A stretch of DNA of 64,000 nucleotides from positions 62,001 through 126,000 of the forward strand of contig CAZJDB010000250.1 of assembly GCA_964544695.1 (NCBI GenBank), given 5' to 3'. The first letter of the stretch is position 1. Each line of letters begins with the position of its first letter. The position numbers and the translations under genes are program-made. The notes below the pieces were generated by a model. It searched no databases and had not been told where the DNA came from. It saw only the letters and a list, made by a program, of their open reading frames with translations. This DNA is from Dinghuibacter sp964544695. GTDB lineage: Bacteria > Bacteroidota > Bacteroidia > Chitinophagales > Chitinophagaceae. Of this stretch, positions 9,242 to 17,332 are shown in pieces.

Positions 9242-10378
9242 ATGACCACCACAACCAAACAACGATTCTTGCCATTGGACGTCCTCAGGGGGATGACCAT
9301 CTGCTTCATGATCATCGTCAATACGCCGGGGGGCCCCTCGTGGTGGCCCCTGGATCATGCCGCCTGGAATGGGTTTACCCCCACGGACCTCGTTTTTCCC
9401 ACCTTCCTTTTCGTCGTAGGGAACGCCATGAGCTTTAGCATGAAGAAATACGAGGAGCAGGGCAACGCCGCGGTTCTTTCCAAAATCTTCAGACGGACCC
9501 TGCTCATCTTCCTGTGCGGATTCTTGCTATACTGGTTCCCCTTTTTCGAGAACGGACACTTGAAACCCCTTTCCCATACGCGCATCCTGGGCGTGCTCCA
9601 ACGGATCGCGCTGTGCTACTGTATCGCGAGTTTGATGATCCATTTCCTGTCCAGGAATGTCGTGATTGCCTTGTCCGTTATTTTCCTGCTTGGCTATTGG
9701 TTCCTGGCCTGGTATTTCGGAGACCCGGGGCCGGTTTCCCCGTCCAGCACCACCGGCCCCTTTACCCTGCACGGGAATGCGGACCTGAAGCTCGACCTGC
9801 TCGTCCTGGGAAAAAACCACCTGTACCGGGGGGAAGGATTTCCCTTCGACCCCGAAGGTATCCTCAGTACCCTTCCCGCCATCGTGAACGTCGTTGCAGG
9901 ATATTACGCCGGCCTGTTCGTCCAGAAAAATGGTACGGTAGCCCGATCGGTGTGGAAGATGATCGGGGTAGGCGCCCTTTTGATCATCCTCGCCTGGATT
10001 TGGAACCCCGTGTTCCCAATCAATAAGAAAATCTGGACCAGTTCCTTCGTCCTCAACACAGTCGGACTCGACCTCATCCTCCTCGGTTTCCTCATCTTTA
10101 TTATTGATTTTGGGCACATCAAACGCTGGACAGGTTTCTTCGTCACCGTCGGCAAAAACCCCCTGGCCGTCTATATATTTTCGGAGCTGCTGATCGTAGT
10201 CCTCTTCATGATCCCCGCAGGCCCCGACCACGACCTCGCCGGCTGGATCGACTCGACCATCTTCATGAAAATCCCGCCGCCTCAACTCGGCTCCCTATGC
10301 TTTGCGGTCGCGTATATGCTCGTCTGCTGGTGCTTCGGCAAGTTTTTGGAATGGCGGCACATTTACATCCGGGTATAG
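9242..10378 (+). CDS. HGSNAT/DUF5009-like integral membrane acyltransferase
   Basis: 378 residues, about ten hydrophobic helices. The opening RFLPLDVLRGMTICFMIIVN and the segment DHAAWNGFTPTDLVFPTFLFVVGNAMSFS are the hallmark of heparan-alpha-glucosaminide N-acetyltransferase-like proteins (DUF5009/DUF1624), in which the conserved His of the first loop is catalytic in the lysosomal enzyme. In bacteria it is thought to transfer acetyl groups to sugars across the inner membrane. As the last gene of the PUL operon (10-bp gap), it may modify imported amino sugars or uronic-acid disaccharides; that is inference. A strong inverted repeat follows its stop. Confidence 0.82.
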   Translation: MTTTTKQRFLPLDVLRGMTICFMIIVNTPGGPSWWPLDHAAWNGFTPTDLVFPTFLFVVGNAMSFSMKKYEEQGNAAVLSKIFRRTLLIFLCGFLLYWFPFFENGHLKPLSHTRILGVLQRIALCYCIASLMIHFLSRNVVIALSVIFLLGYWFLAWYFGDPGPVSPSSTTGPFTLHGNADLKLDLLVLGKNHLYRGEGFPFDPEGILSTLPAIVNVVAGYYAGLFVQKNGTVARSVWKMIGVGALLIILAWIWNPVFPINKKIWTSSFVLNTVGLDLILLGFLIFIIDFGHIKRWTGFFVTVGKNPLAVYIFSELLIVVLFMIPAGPDHDLAGWIDSTIFMKIPPPQLGSLCFAVAYMLVCWCFGKFLEWRHIYIRV

Positions 10379-10420
10379 ACTGTTGCTTACTGGTAGTCGT
10401 TTCGGGCCGTCGCGTGGGGT

Positions 10421-10473
10421 GAGGGGCGGTCGGGAATGCGCTTTTGTATTGAGCGCATTCCCGACCGCCCCTC
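10421..10473. terminator. Perfect 21-bp inverted repeat, probable bidirectional terminator
   Basis: Arms 10421-10441 and 10453-10473 are exact reverse complements, GC-rich, with an 11-nt loop (TTTTGTATTGA). It lies in the 127-bp gap between the stop of the acyltransferase gene (plus strand) and the stop of the barrel-protein gene (minus strand), the natural place for a shared terminator. There is no T-run after either arm, so it is not a canonical intrinsic terminator; it could instead block RNA decay or be a dispersed repeat. Nothing else was seen in this gap. Confidence 0.55.
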
Positions 10474-10505
10474 CTCCAACGCTCAAGGAAGTTAGGGACA
10501 GGAAA

Positions 10506-12449
10506 TCAGCGGAAATTAAGATAGGCCGGAGAAGTCAGAGGAAAGATGTTGAAGCGGAAGTCAGACACAGTGGTAATCTCGAAGAACCAGTTCCCCCGCA
10601 TCCCAGTAGGAACGTAAGGATAGTAGTTGGCGTCGATCTTCAGCGTGTTGAAAGTGAGGTTTTCGTTCCGGATCGCGCAGCCCAATCCGAAGCCCGCGTA
10701 AAGCCGGCCGTCGAACAAATCCTGGTTCTTGTACGCCAGTTGAGAGGTTTGTATGGTCGCCTGAAAATTGAACTTGAAGCCGTATACTTTCAAAGGGCTG
10801 TAATAGTTGGTGGTGGAGCGGAAATTAAACCGCTGATAACCCGTATCGAAGGTGTTCGAGAAGCCGTAGATGCCGAAACCGCCATTAATGGACAAGGGCT
10901 TGTAGAAAAAGGGATCCGGGCAATCCAGGTAGTCGAAAGTGATGAACTGTCGAAGGTGCCCCGAGGAAAAGTTGACGAGGCGGCTATAGTAGTCCAGTTC
11001 CCCATGTATGACCGCATCCTCCGAGCCCGTTCCGGCATGCCAGAAGCTACTGATGCCGAAGGTCGTATTGAGCAGGCCCTTTTGCGACGTGACCCAGAAC
11101 TTCTGCAGGTTTAGCCCCGTATAGCTCCGTTGCCTTTGTACCCAGGTCTCCCCTCCCCCAAATAACCCAATAGTGTATCCCAGGGGGATGTCCTCCGTTC
11201 TTCCGAATTCAAAGAAATAATGGGCTTTGAAGAATTCGGTCTTGTACATCGCGAATTCCCCGAGGACATACCTCCGGTTATTGTATACCGGGTCGAATTT
11301 GTAAATGGTGGGCGTAGGATAGTCCGTGAAATAGAGGTTATAGTGCCTCGCGAGGATGGCCAGGCTGGGCCCTTTATTGTCCTGCCCGTTCCGCCTCAGG
11401 CCGGGGCGGAAATTGTATCCGGCCCAGGCGTCCACAATTTTATACCGGTAGTCCCGGTACAGGCTGTCACCCAGGTGGTGAATATTGATCGAGAAATTAC
11501 TGGCCAGCTCGATCCCCCCGATGACCGGGGTCACGCTGCGGTACAAGGGACGGTTCAGTATGATATAATAGGAACCTTCATAGGTATTGGTGTCCAGGGG
11601 CGTGTTGTTGTTCAGGTAGGTAAACCCGATCGAGCCGTCGATGAAGGTTCCGCCGATATTGCTTTTCGTGTATTGCACTTGCGTGGTCGTATTGGGAGAC
11701 AGGGTCTGATCCCATTGGAATCCGAAAGTGAAGGACTGGCCGGCCCCGAACAGGTCGTTATTGTATATATCGAACTTGGCATTCGTAGGGCTCAGCTCGC
11801 TCAGGTCTCCCCCGTATTCGAACACATCCTTGGTGACCACATTGACATCTACTGAATCGGAATTATCCGACACCAACGTCAAATAGATACGTGCATCCTG
11901 GATGAAGGGAAGGCTCCGGAGGTATCTTTCATTGTCGGCCATCTCGTATACGTTAACTGTGTCCCCACGATGGAAGAAAAGGGCTTGACGGATCACCCAA
12001 TCCCGCGAATCATAGTGCATATTATTGGCGATCTTCAACAACTTCAGGGAGCTGCTGAAGGACGTATCGTAGATATTGCTGGGGCCGAAGACCTGGAGTT
12101 TCCGGAAATAAATGTTCCGGATGACGGTTTTCCTGCTTCCGCGGTTTCTTGAAAGGAAATCGACATAAGATTGCTCACTTTTCTGCAAGGGGGTTTCCGT
12201 ACCCGGCGGGGGCTCCGCGTCTTGCCTCGAAAGGCGGCTGAGTAGGGAATCGCGGGTATGCCTATCGGTTATGTCCCTCCACCAGGCGGCGCGCTTGGGA
12301 GGGACCGTGTCTTTTTTAAGGGGGATCGTATCCTTTTGAAGGACATAAGGGCTCGCGGACGCACGGGATATCCCAACACACAAGCACCCCAGCATCAAAC
12401 CCCAACGTATTATATTTCCTAAAGCAAACAAGATGGTATGGTAGGTCAA
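10506..12449 (-). CDS. POTRA-domain outer-membrane beta-barrel protein (BamA/TamA-like)
   Basis: Up to 647 residues. An N-terminal hydrophobic segment resembles a signal peptide, then a proline/aspartate-rich stretch, then a POTRA-like segment (SRDWVIRQALFFHRGDTVN, NERYLRSLPFIQDARIYLT, VDVNVVTKDVFEYG), then about 450 residues of alternating aromatic/polar beta-strands typical of an Omp85 barrel. The start is uncertain: position 12449 is TTG and overlaps the permease stop (TTGA); the first ATG is at 12395. It is the last gene of an ABC-exporter operon, suggesting a dedicated outer-membrane partner. The final residue is not a clear aromatic beta-signal (ends AYLNFR). Function is unknown; barrel fold likely. 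Confidence 0.75.
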   Translation of the reverse strand: MTYHTILFALGNIIRWGLMLGCLCVGISRASASPYVLQKDTIPLKKDTVPPKRAAWWRDITDRHTRDSLLSRLSRQDAEPPPGTETPLQKSEQSYVDFLSRNRGSRKTVIRNIYFRKLQVFGPSNIYDTSFSSSLKLLKIANNMHYDSRDWVIRQALFFHRGDTVNVYEMADNERYLRSLPFIQDARIYLTLVSDNSDSVDVNVVTKDVFEYGGDLSELSPTNAKFDIYNNDLFGAGQSFTFGFQWDQTLSPNTTTQVQYTKSNIGGTFIDGSIGFTYLNNNTPLDTNTYEGSYYIILNRPLYRSVTPVIGGIELASNFSINIHHLGDSLYRDYRYKIVDAWAGYNFRPGLRRNGQDNKGPSLAILARHYNLYFTDYPTPTIYKFDPVYNNRRYVLGEFAMYKTEFFKAHYFFEFGRTEDIPLGYTIGLFGGGETWVQRQRSYTGLNLQKFWVTSQKGLLNTTFGISSFWHAGTGSEDAVIHGELDYYSRLVNFSSGHLRQFITFDYLDCPDPFFYKPLSINGGFGIYGFSNTFDTGYQRFNFRSTTNYYSPLKVYGFKFNFQATIQTSQLAYKNQDLFDGRLYAGFGLGCAIRNENLTFNTLKIDANYYPYVPTGMRGNWFFEITTVSDFRFNIFPLTSPAYLNFR

Positions 12450-14137
12450 ATATAGTCCAATTCCGTCCAGCTCAATTCCTTATATCTTCCGTAGATCAGC
12501 CAGGCAAGCCCCAGGGCCAGAACTATGAAAATCCATAAAGCATAAGGTGCTGTCATATATTTCCTGAGCAAATAATGGGCAAGTCCAGTGAGCCCCGGAA
12601 CCCCCAGGATAAACAGGTTTTTCAGGAAGCGCCCACTGCCCGCCTGGACATTGAAAGGTGCGGAAAAGGGCAGGCGCCTTAGATAAATAAAACCCATTAG
12701 CACTCCGAACCAGGTCACATTGATCAGGCCGAGCAACATATCCGGTAGTACGCTGGGCCCCCAGACAATTAGAGAAAAGACCATCACCACCCCGTAGAAG
12801 GGTAGGAAAAACTTGGCCATCATGGCTTTCACGGCCCCCATCAGGACCTCTCCCGGAACTTTCAAAGGACTTGCATAGTATACCCAGGCAGCCTTGTACT
12901 TATCGGAATAGACCAGGTAAGTGATGGATGTGATCAGGGCAAAACTACTCAGGTAGATCAGGAGGATATAGCTCCTCGTTCCGGCCAGGTATCCCAGGTA
13001 GCTTTGTCCCCGGACCTTATTCATGTTTAGGGAAAAGTAAAAGAAATACACGATGATATAGGCAAAGGAAGGATATACCTTAAGTTTGAAATCCCGGCTT
13101 CGCCCGCTCAGCAACCAAGCCACCTCGAAGCCAGTGGCTTGGGCATTTCCCCGCGTCAGTAGCCCTGACATAACTTGGTACAGGGGTTTTCTTCCTTCAC
13201 TCGATTTCTTCCGGACCTTCTTCGCCGAACCGCCGCCGAGTCCGCCCAGCTTACGATCGAATTGGGGCGCCAGGAAGCGGACCACTGCCCAGATGCACAG
13301 CGGGGGGAGGAACAGGCCGGCCGCTCCCAGGCACAGCAAGGTAAGGGATTGCCCCTGGGGGTGTCTGGCTACTTCCCACAGCGCGGCCAGCCACATGGGA
13401 GGAGCAACATAGGTATACCGGTGACCAAGGAGGACGGCCTCGCTAAGGTTCATTTGCCTGGCCATGCGGGGACCGAAATAATACAGAATGAAGATCAAAA
13501 CGGAAAAGACGATCTGAATGCTTCCGATAGCATCCTTGAAGCGCTCGATGGTCGTGAACCGCAGGATGACCAGGTACACTGCATTGATGAGGAATATGCA
13601 GATCAGGGTGGCCAGAAGGGCAGCCACCCCGAACAATACGGCTCCATAAAATCCCGTGATGACCCAGAAATAGATAAAACCCGGAAACGACATGGGCACC
13701 ACGATCTTTCCCAGGTGAATGAAAATATGGAGGAGGCGGCTCAACAGGATGGTCTGGGCGTTGACGGGCCGGGGCAGGATAATGAAGTTGTCTTTAGAAT
13801 CGATAAGTACGTACGTGAAATCGGAAATCAGCGTCAGGGACAGCAAGACCATGAACAACAGGAAATACATAGCAAGCGACGTAAAGGTATCGCCCAACTT
13901 GGAGCAAATCAGTATATAGACCGCCCCCATCAGTAGGGAAGTGACTATAGTGGCGATCCCTCTGTTCTTCACAGGCTTGTTGGAAGCCCTTTGTCTTTGG
14001 GCGAATCCAACGGTTGGCCTCCTGTCGTCAATGGTCAATTTCGCCCATAGGATGGTCTGCAATTGGCCCGGGTCGGCGCCCAGACGCCTCCACAAGAATG
14101 AAAAAGCCATCACCAGTCGTAAAATCCAGTTATGCAT
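12446..14137 (-). CDS. ABC-type exporter membrane permease
   Basis: 563 residues with roughly ten to twelve hydrophobic helices (for example LLMGAVYILICSKL, SLAMYFLLFMVLLSLTLI, TGFYGAVLFGVAALLATLICIFLINAVYL split over several segments) and a soluble basic loop near residue 315 (GGGSAKKVRKKSSEGRK). It has no ATPase motif. It lies 33 bp downstream of an ABC ATP-binding gene and overlaps the barrel gene by 4 bp, so it is most likely the transmembrane subunit of that transporter (ABC-2-like, large Bacteroidota type). Substrate unknown. Confidence 0.8.
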   Translation of the reverse strand: MHNWILRLVMAFSFLWRRLGADPGQLQTILWAKLTIDDRRPTVGFAQRQRASNKPVKNRGIATIVTSLLMGAVYILICSKLGDTFTSLAMYFLLFMVLLSLTLISDFTYVLIDSKDNFIILPRPVNAQTILLSRLLHIFIHLGKIVVPMSFPGFIYFWVITGFYGAVLFGVAALLATLICIFLINAVYLVILRFTTIERFKDAIGSIQIVFSVLIFILYYFGPRMARQMNLSEAVLLGHRYTYVAPPMWLAALWEVARHPQGQSLTLLCLGAAGLFLPPLCIWAVVRFLAPQFDRKLGGLGGGSAKKVRKKSSEGRKPLYQVMSGLLTRGNAQATGFEVAWLLSGRSRDFKLKVYPSFAYIIVYFFYFSLNMNKVRGQSYLGYLAGTRSYILLIYLSSFALITSITYLVYSDKYKAAWVYYASPLKVPGEVLMGAVKAMMAKFFLPFYGVVMVFSLIVWGPSVLPDMLLGLINVTWFGVLMGFIYLRRLPFSAPFNVQAGSGRFLKNLFILGVPGLTGLAHYLLRKYMTAPYALWIFIVLALGLAWLIYGRYKELSWTELDYI

Positions 14138-14170
14138 AGGAATTTTGTGTTGCCGCGCCTGTGGCGCGTC

Positions 14171-14941
14171 TTAGGGTTCGAAGGCGTCAACAAATTTATC
14201 GGCAGCCCCTTCCAGGTCGGCATCCCCTGTCAGATGGGCGAATATTTTTTCCAGGGAATCACCGCTGTTTTGCTTCAGCTCCTCGAAGGTCCCATTGGCG
14301 ATGATGGTCCCATGGTCGATCAGAATGATCCTGTCCGACACCTTTTCCACGACGTCCATCATGTGGGAACAATAGAAAATAGTTTTCCCCTCCCTGGACA
14401 AACGGCCCATGATCTCCTTTACGACGATGACTGCATTTGCGTCCAAACCGGACAGGGGTTCATCCAGGATGATCAGGGAAGGATTGTGGATCAGGCCAGA
14501 CGTGATCAGGACCTTTTGCTTCATCCCCTTTGAAAAGGTATCCATGCGCTGGTCCCGATCTCCCGACAGATCAAATACGGAAAGCATCGTTTCCGCCCTT
14601 TCCCTGATGACAGACGCTTCCATGTCGTACAGCCTGCCCACGAACATCAGGTATTCCATGGGGGTAAGCACGTCGTAGAGCTCGGCATTTTCCGGGATGT
14701 ACCCGATCATCCTTTTTATGTCCAGGGATTCTTTTCTCAGGTCTTTTCCGCCAATAGTCACCTCTCCTCCGAAATCGGTGATGAGCCCGGTGAGGATTTT
14801 GACGGTGGTGGACTTGCCCGCGCCGTTGGGGCCGATATACCCGATGATCTGGCCCGGATATATGTCGAGGGAAATATCCTTCAAAACGAGGTTGCCTCCA
14901 TAGGTCTTGGACAAATGGCTAATGCTGATGGCAGGGGTCAT
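14171..14941 (-). CDS. ABC transporter ATP-binding protein
   Basis: 256 residues. Walker A GPNGAGKST (~37-45), a Q-loop region (MIGYIPENAELYD), a signature motif in variant form (TFSKGMKQK instead of LSGGQ), Walker B SLIILDEPLSGLD and the switch His in FYCSHMMD. The variant signature and the C-terminal extension (SGDSLEKIFAHLTGD) are typical of ABC-2 type exporters (CcmA/DRR-like). It is followed by the permease and an outer-membrane barrel gene on the same strand. The GH79-like gene ends only 19 bp upstream, so it may share that transcript. Confidence 0.95.
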   Translation of the reverse strand: MTPAISISHLSKTYGGNLVLKDISLDIYPGQIIGYIGPNGAGKSTTVKILTGLITDFGGEVTIGGKDLRKESLDIKRMIGYIPENAELYDVLTPMEYLMFVGRLYDMEASVIRERAETMLSVFDLSGDRDQRMDTFSKGMKQKVLITSGLIHNPSLIILDEPLSGLDANAVIVVKEIMGRLSREGKTIFYCSHMMDVVEKVSDRIILIDHGTIIANGTFEELKQNSGDSLEKIFAHLTGDADLEGAADKFVDAFEP

Positions 14942-14960
14942 GGCGGAATTTACTCAATTT

Positions 14961-16355
14961 TTAGTAATTGAGGATCACGAGTGCTGCCGATCCCGCCGAT
15001 ACATTGACGATAAGCGAACCGGTACCCCCATATTGCTCCTGAGATCCCGGCATGAATCGCCCGTCAGGGCTCACCTGATTGTTACCCCAGGTAACGCTGT
15101 CCGCGGGTGAGCCGAGAGAAGGTGCGCTCAGACGCAAGACATGAACCGATTGCACCGGGCTCCCGGGAATGACTGTAAAAGCAATGGGCTGAACGTCTTT
15201 ATCGATGAGGGTCAGGTATTCGGAAGAGCCCGACAGGCAGGCATAGGCGCTGACGTTCAGGTTTCCCCCATCCAGGTCTACGGGAATGAGCCGCCCGCTG
15301 CTGCCCGCTTTGAAAGCGAGCATGGCATAATACTCCGGGCGTGCGGTCCACGCGTTCCCGGTACGCACGACCGGGGAATAAGCGCCCCCCGTGCCTCCAT
15401 GGAAATTGATTCCCTGTCCTCCGGCCTCCGCCACGGTCCAGAGAAAGTCCAGGGCCCACAGGGCGGAACCGAACACGTCACTTACCCCTGTTTTACCCCC
15501 GTCATAGACGCTGTTGCATTCCGATATCCGGAACGTCTGGTTCGTAGCCTCGAAGGTTTGCAGGTAGCCGGGCAGGTTTGCATCGGGGGTGAGGATGGTC
15601 TCTATCGTAATCGAAGGATTGCTGGCCGGTCCCGTGCGGTAATAGTGCCCGTCGATCAGGACTACATTGTTGTGCTCTTCCAGGGCAAATGAATCGATCC
15701 AGGTCCTGTTATCGGCCACGTCCGGGCCCGCAAACGGAGCCGTGGGCAGCATCGCCCGGATGCCTTGCCGGTAAGCTTCCCATTCCGCGTCGAAATTCCG
15801 GTATGTATAGGTGGAAGGCCTCAGACCGTTATCGTGAAACAAGTCCGCTTCGTTGCCGATCTGAAACGCAAACAGGGACGAAGCCAAAGCCCCCGATACA
15901 TATTGGGCTTCGTTTACCGCCCCGGGAACGTTATAGGTTCCCAGGTTCAATCCAAACAGGACGGGCCATCCGGAAGCCTTTGCCCATGCGGCGAAGTGAT
16001 CTATATCGGTGGTGGTCAATGAATCATTACCCGTAGCGGCAGTCCTGGGTCCTCCCGTCCAAATAAGCTCGTCACTGCTGTTTCCCCCCACACGGATCAC
16101 GCCCCCACCCAGGTTCACGTAGAGGTTAAGCAATATACTATCTCCCGGAGCCAGTAAAGTCGGGTCGGTGAGCGCGGAAATTTCATAGCTAAAGCCCAGG
16201 AAAGATTCCGGTATAAAGGCCCCCGGGCTTTCCGGATGCAGGGTCACCGTCAATGGGGTGCCCACCGGTTGTGGAAAAGGCATTATCCCTGAATGATCGG
16301 GGGATTTGCGACACCCCAGGAGGCTGAGTGCAATTACGACACATAAGATTCGCAT
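14961..16355 (-). CDS. GH79-like glycoside hydrolase lipoprotein (beta-glucuronidase/heparanase family)
   Basis: 464 residues from ATG 16355, chosen because it gives a lipoprotein signal (MRILCVVIALSLLGC). A TIM barrel follows with GGGVIRVGGNSSDELIW near the N-terminus, a proposed acid/base Glu169 in QIGNEAD, and a proposed nucleophile Glu279 in ISECNS, followed by a beta-sandwich (~380-464). This arrangement fits clan GH-A family 79, whose members cleave beta-glucuronides or heparan-like chains. It lies on the opposite strand from the uronate/SusCD locus a few kb away and could release the glucuronic acid used by UxaC. The family call is by motif and fold pattern only. Confidence 0.72.
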   Translation of the reverse strand: MRILCVVIALSLLGCRKSPDHSGIMPFPQPVGTPLTVTLHPESPGAFIPESFLGFSYEISALTDPTLLAPGDSILLNLYVNLGGGVIRVGGNSSDELIWTGGPRTAATGNDSLTTTDIDHFAAWAKASGWPVLFGLNLGTYNVPGAVNEAQYVSGALASSLFAFQIGNEADLFHDNGLRPSTYTYRNFDAEWEAYRQGIRAMLPTAPFAGPDVADNRTWIDSFALEEHNNVVLIDGHYYRTGPASNPSITIETILTPDANLPGYLQTFEATNQTFRISECNSVYDGGKTGVSDVFGSALWALDFLWTVAEAGGQGINFHGGTGGAYSPVVRTGNAWTARPEYYAMLAFKAGSSGRLIPVDLDGGNLNVSAYACLSGSSEYLTLIDKDVQPIAFTVIPGSPVQSVHVLRLSAPSLGSPADSVTWGNNQVSPDGRFMPGSQEQYGGTGSLIVNVSAGSAALVILNY

Positions 16356-16432
16356 GTCCCTTATAGTACAATTGCCATGCAAAAAACTCCGCAAATCCAT
16401 TAGAATCGATTAATTTGCCCGCGTAGTAGTCC

Positions 16433-17332
16433 ATGTACGCTCCGCTATCCATCACACTATCCACTAAAGGGCGACCTCTGCGCCTCCACTTGATCTCTAC
16501 AGGTACGGTTGCCGTCAAACGCCGGTATCGGGAAGCCCGGAGCAGGGGTCTTGGCGCCCTCCTTGATTTCATTTGGGATTCCCGCTTCACGGAATGGCTA
16601 CCCATTTGGGTCCTTGTCATCGAACACCCGGAAGGCATTTTTCTGATCGACACGGGCGAAGTTTCGGACGTGATGAAACCTGACTATTTCCGGTCCTCGG
16701 GGATGATTCCTTCCTGGTTCGACCGAACCCAATTCCATTTCCAGGTGAGCAGGGAAGATGAAATCGATGCGCAGTTGGAATGCCTGGGTATCCCTCCCGG
16801 CCAGATCAAGACCATCGTACTGACCCACCTTCATTTTGACCATACGGATGGACTCAGGCATTTTCCAGGTACGCGCGTCCTGGTCAACCGTATGGAATGG
16901 GAAAAACCCTTTGGAACCCTGAAACGACTCTGGCCCCAAGGATTCCAGCCCGTTCCCGTGCTGCTGGATTGCCCTTATGAGATGTTTGAAAGGACCTATG
17001 CCCTGACGGGCGCCGAGGACCTCCTGCTCATTCACACCCCGGGACACACCTATGGGCATGCTTCGGTGCTGATCAAGACCGATGCGGGTCCGGTGATGTT
17101 CGCGGGTGATGTTTGCTATTCCCAGGAACAGTTGTTGAACGGGAAATTCACGGGCGCCAACGCGAGCTTCCGCGCCGCACACGATACGTACGAGCGGATC
17201 AAGGCTTTTGCGCGTCACCAGGGCATGATCTTTCTCCCATCCCACGACCCCGAATCCGCCGAGCGCTTGCGGAACTGGGAGACCCTTTATAGCCTGCCTT
17301 CCGAAGGTTTGGAGGGCATGGGCGAAGAATAG
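16433..17332 (+). CDS. Metallo-beta-lactamase-fold hydrolase (N-acyl homoserine lactonase-like)
   Basis: 299 residues. The zinc motif TIVLTHLHFDHTDGL (HxHxDH) is intact, followed by a downstream His in HTPGHTYGHASVL and Asp in FAGDVCYS, the full set of metal ligands. The N-terminal PIWVLVIEHPEGIFLIDTGE resembles lactonases of the AiiA/AttM group and other MBL-fold esterases. No signal peptide; probably cytoplasmic. It is divergent from the GH79-like gene and its last 46 bp overlap the 3' end of the GH3 gene on the other strand. Substrate not determinable: lactone, ester or thioester are all possible. Confidence 0.85.
   Translation: MYAPLSITLSTKGRPLRLHLISTGTVAVKRRYREARSRGLGALLDFIWDSRFTEWLPIWVLVIEHPEGIFLIDTGEVSDVMKPDYFRSSGMIPSWFDRTQFHFQVSREDEIDAQLECLGIPPGQIKTIVLTHLHFDHTDGLRHFPGTRVLVNRMEWEKPFGTLKRLWPQGFQPVPVLLDCPYEMFERTYALTGAEDLLLIHTPGHTYGHASVLIKTDAGPVMFAGDVCYSQEQLLNGKFTGANASFRAAHDTYERIKAFARHQGMIFLPSHDPESAERLRNWETLYSLPSEGLEGMGEE

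Noticed and set aside
12396..12449. Choice of TTG 12449 as certain start of the barrel protein
   Set aside because: TTG overlaps the permease stop and gives a longer signal peptide, but ATG 12395 is equally possible, so the start is left uncertain.
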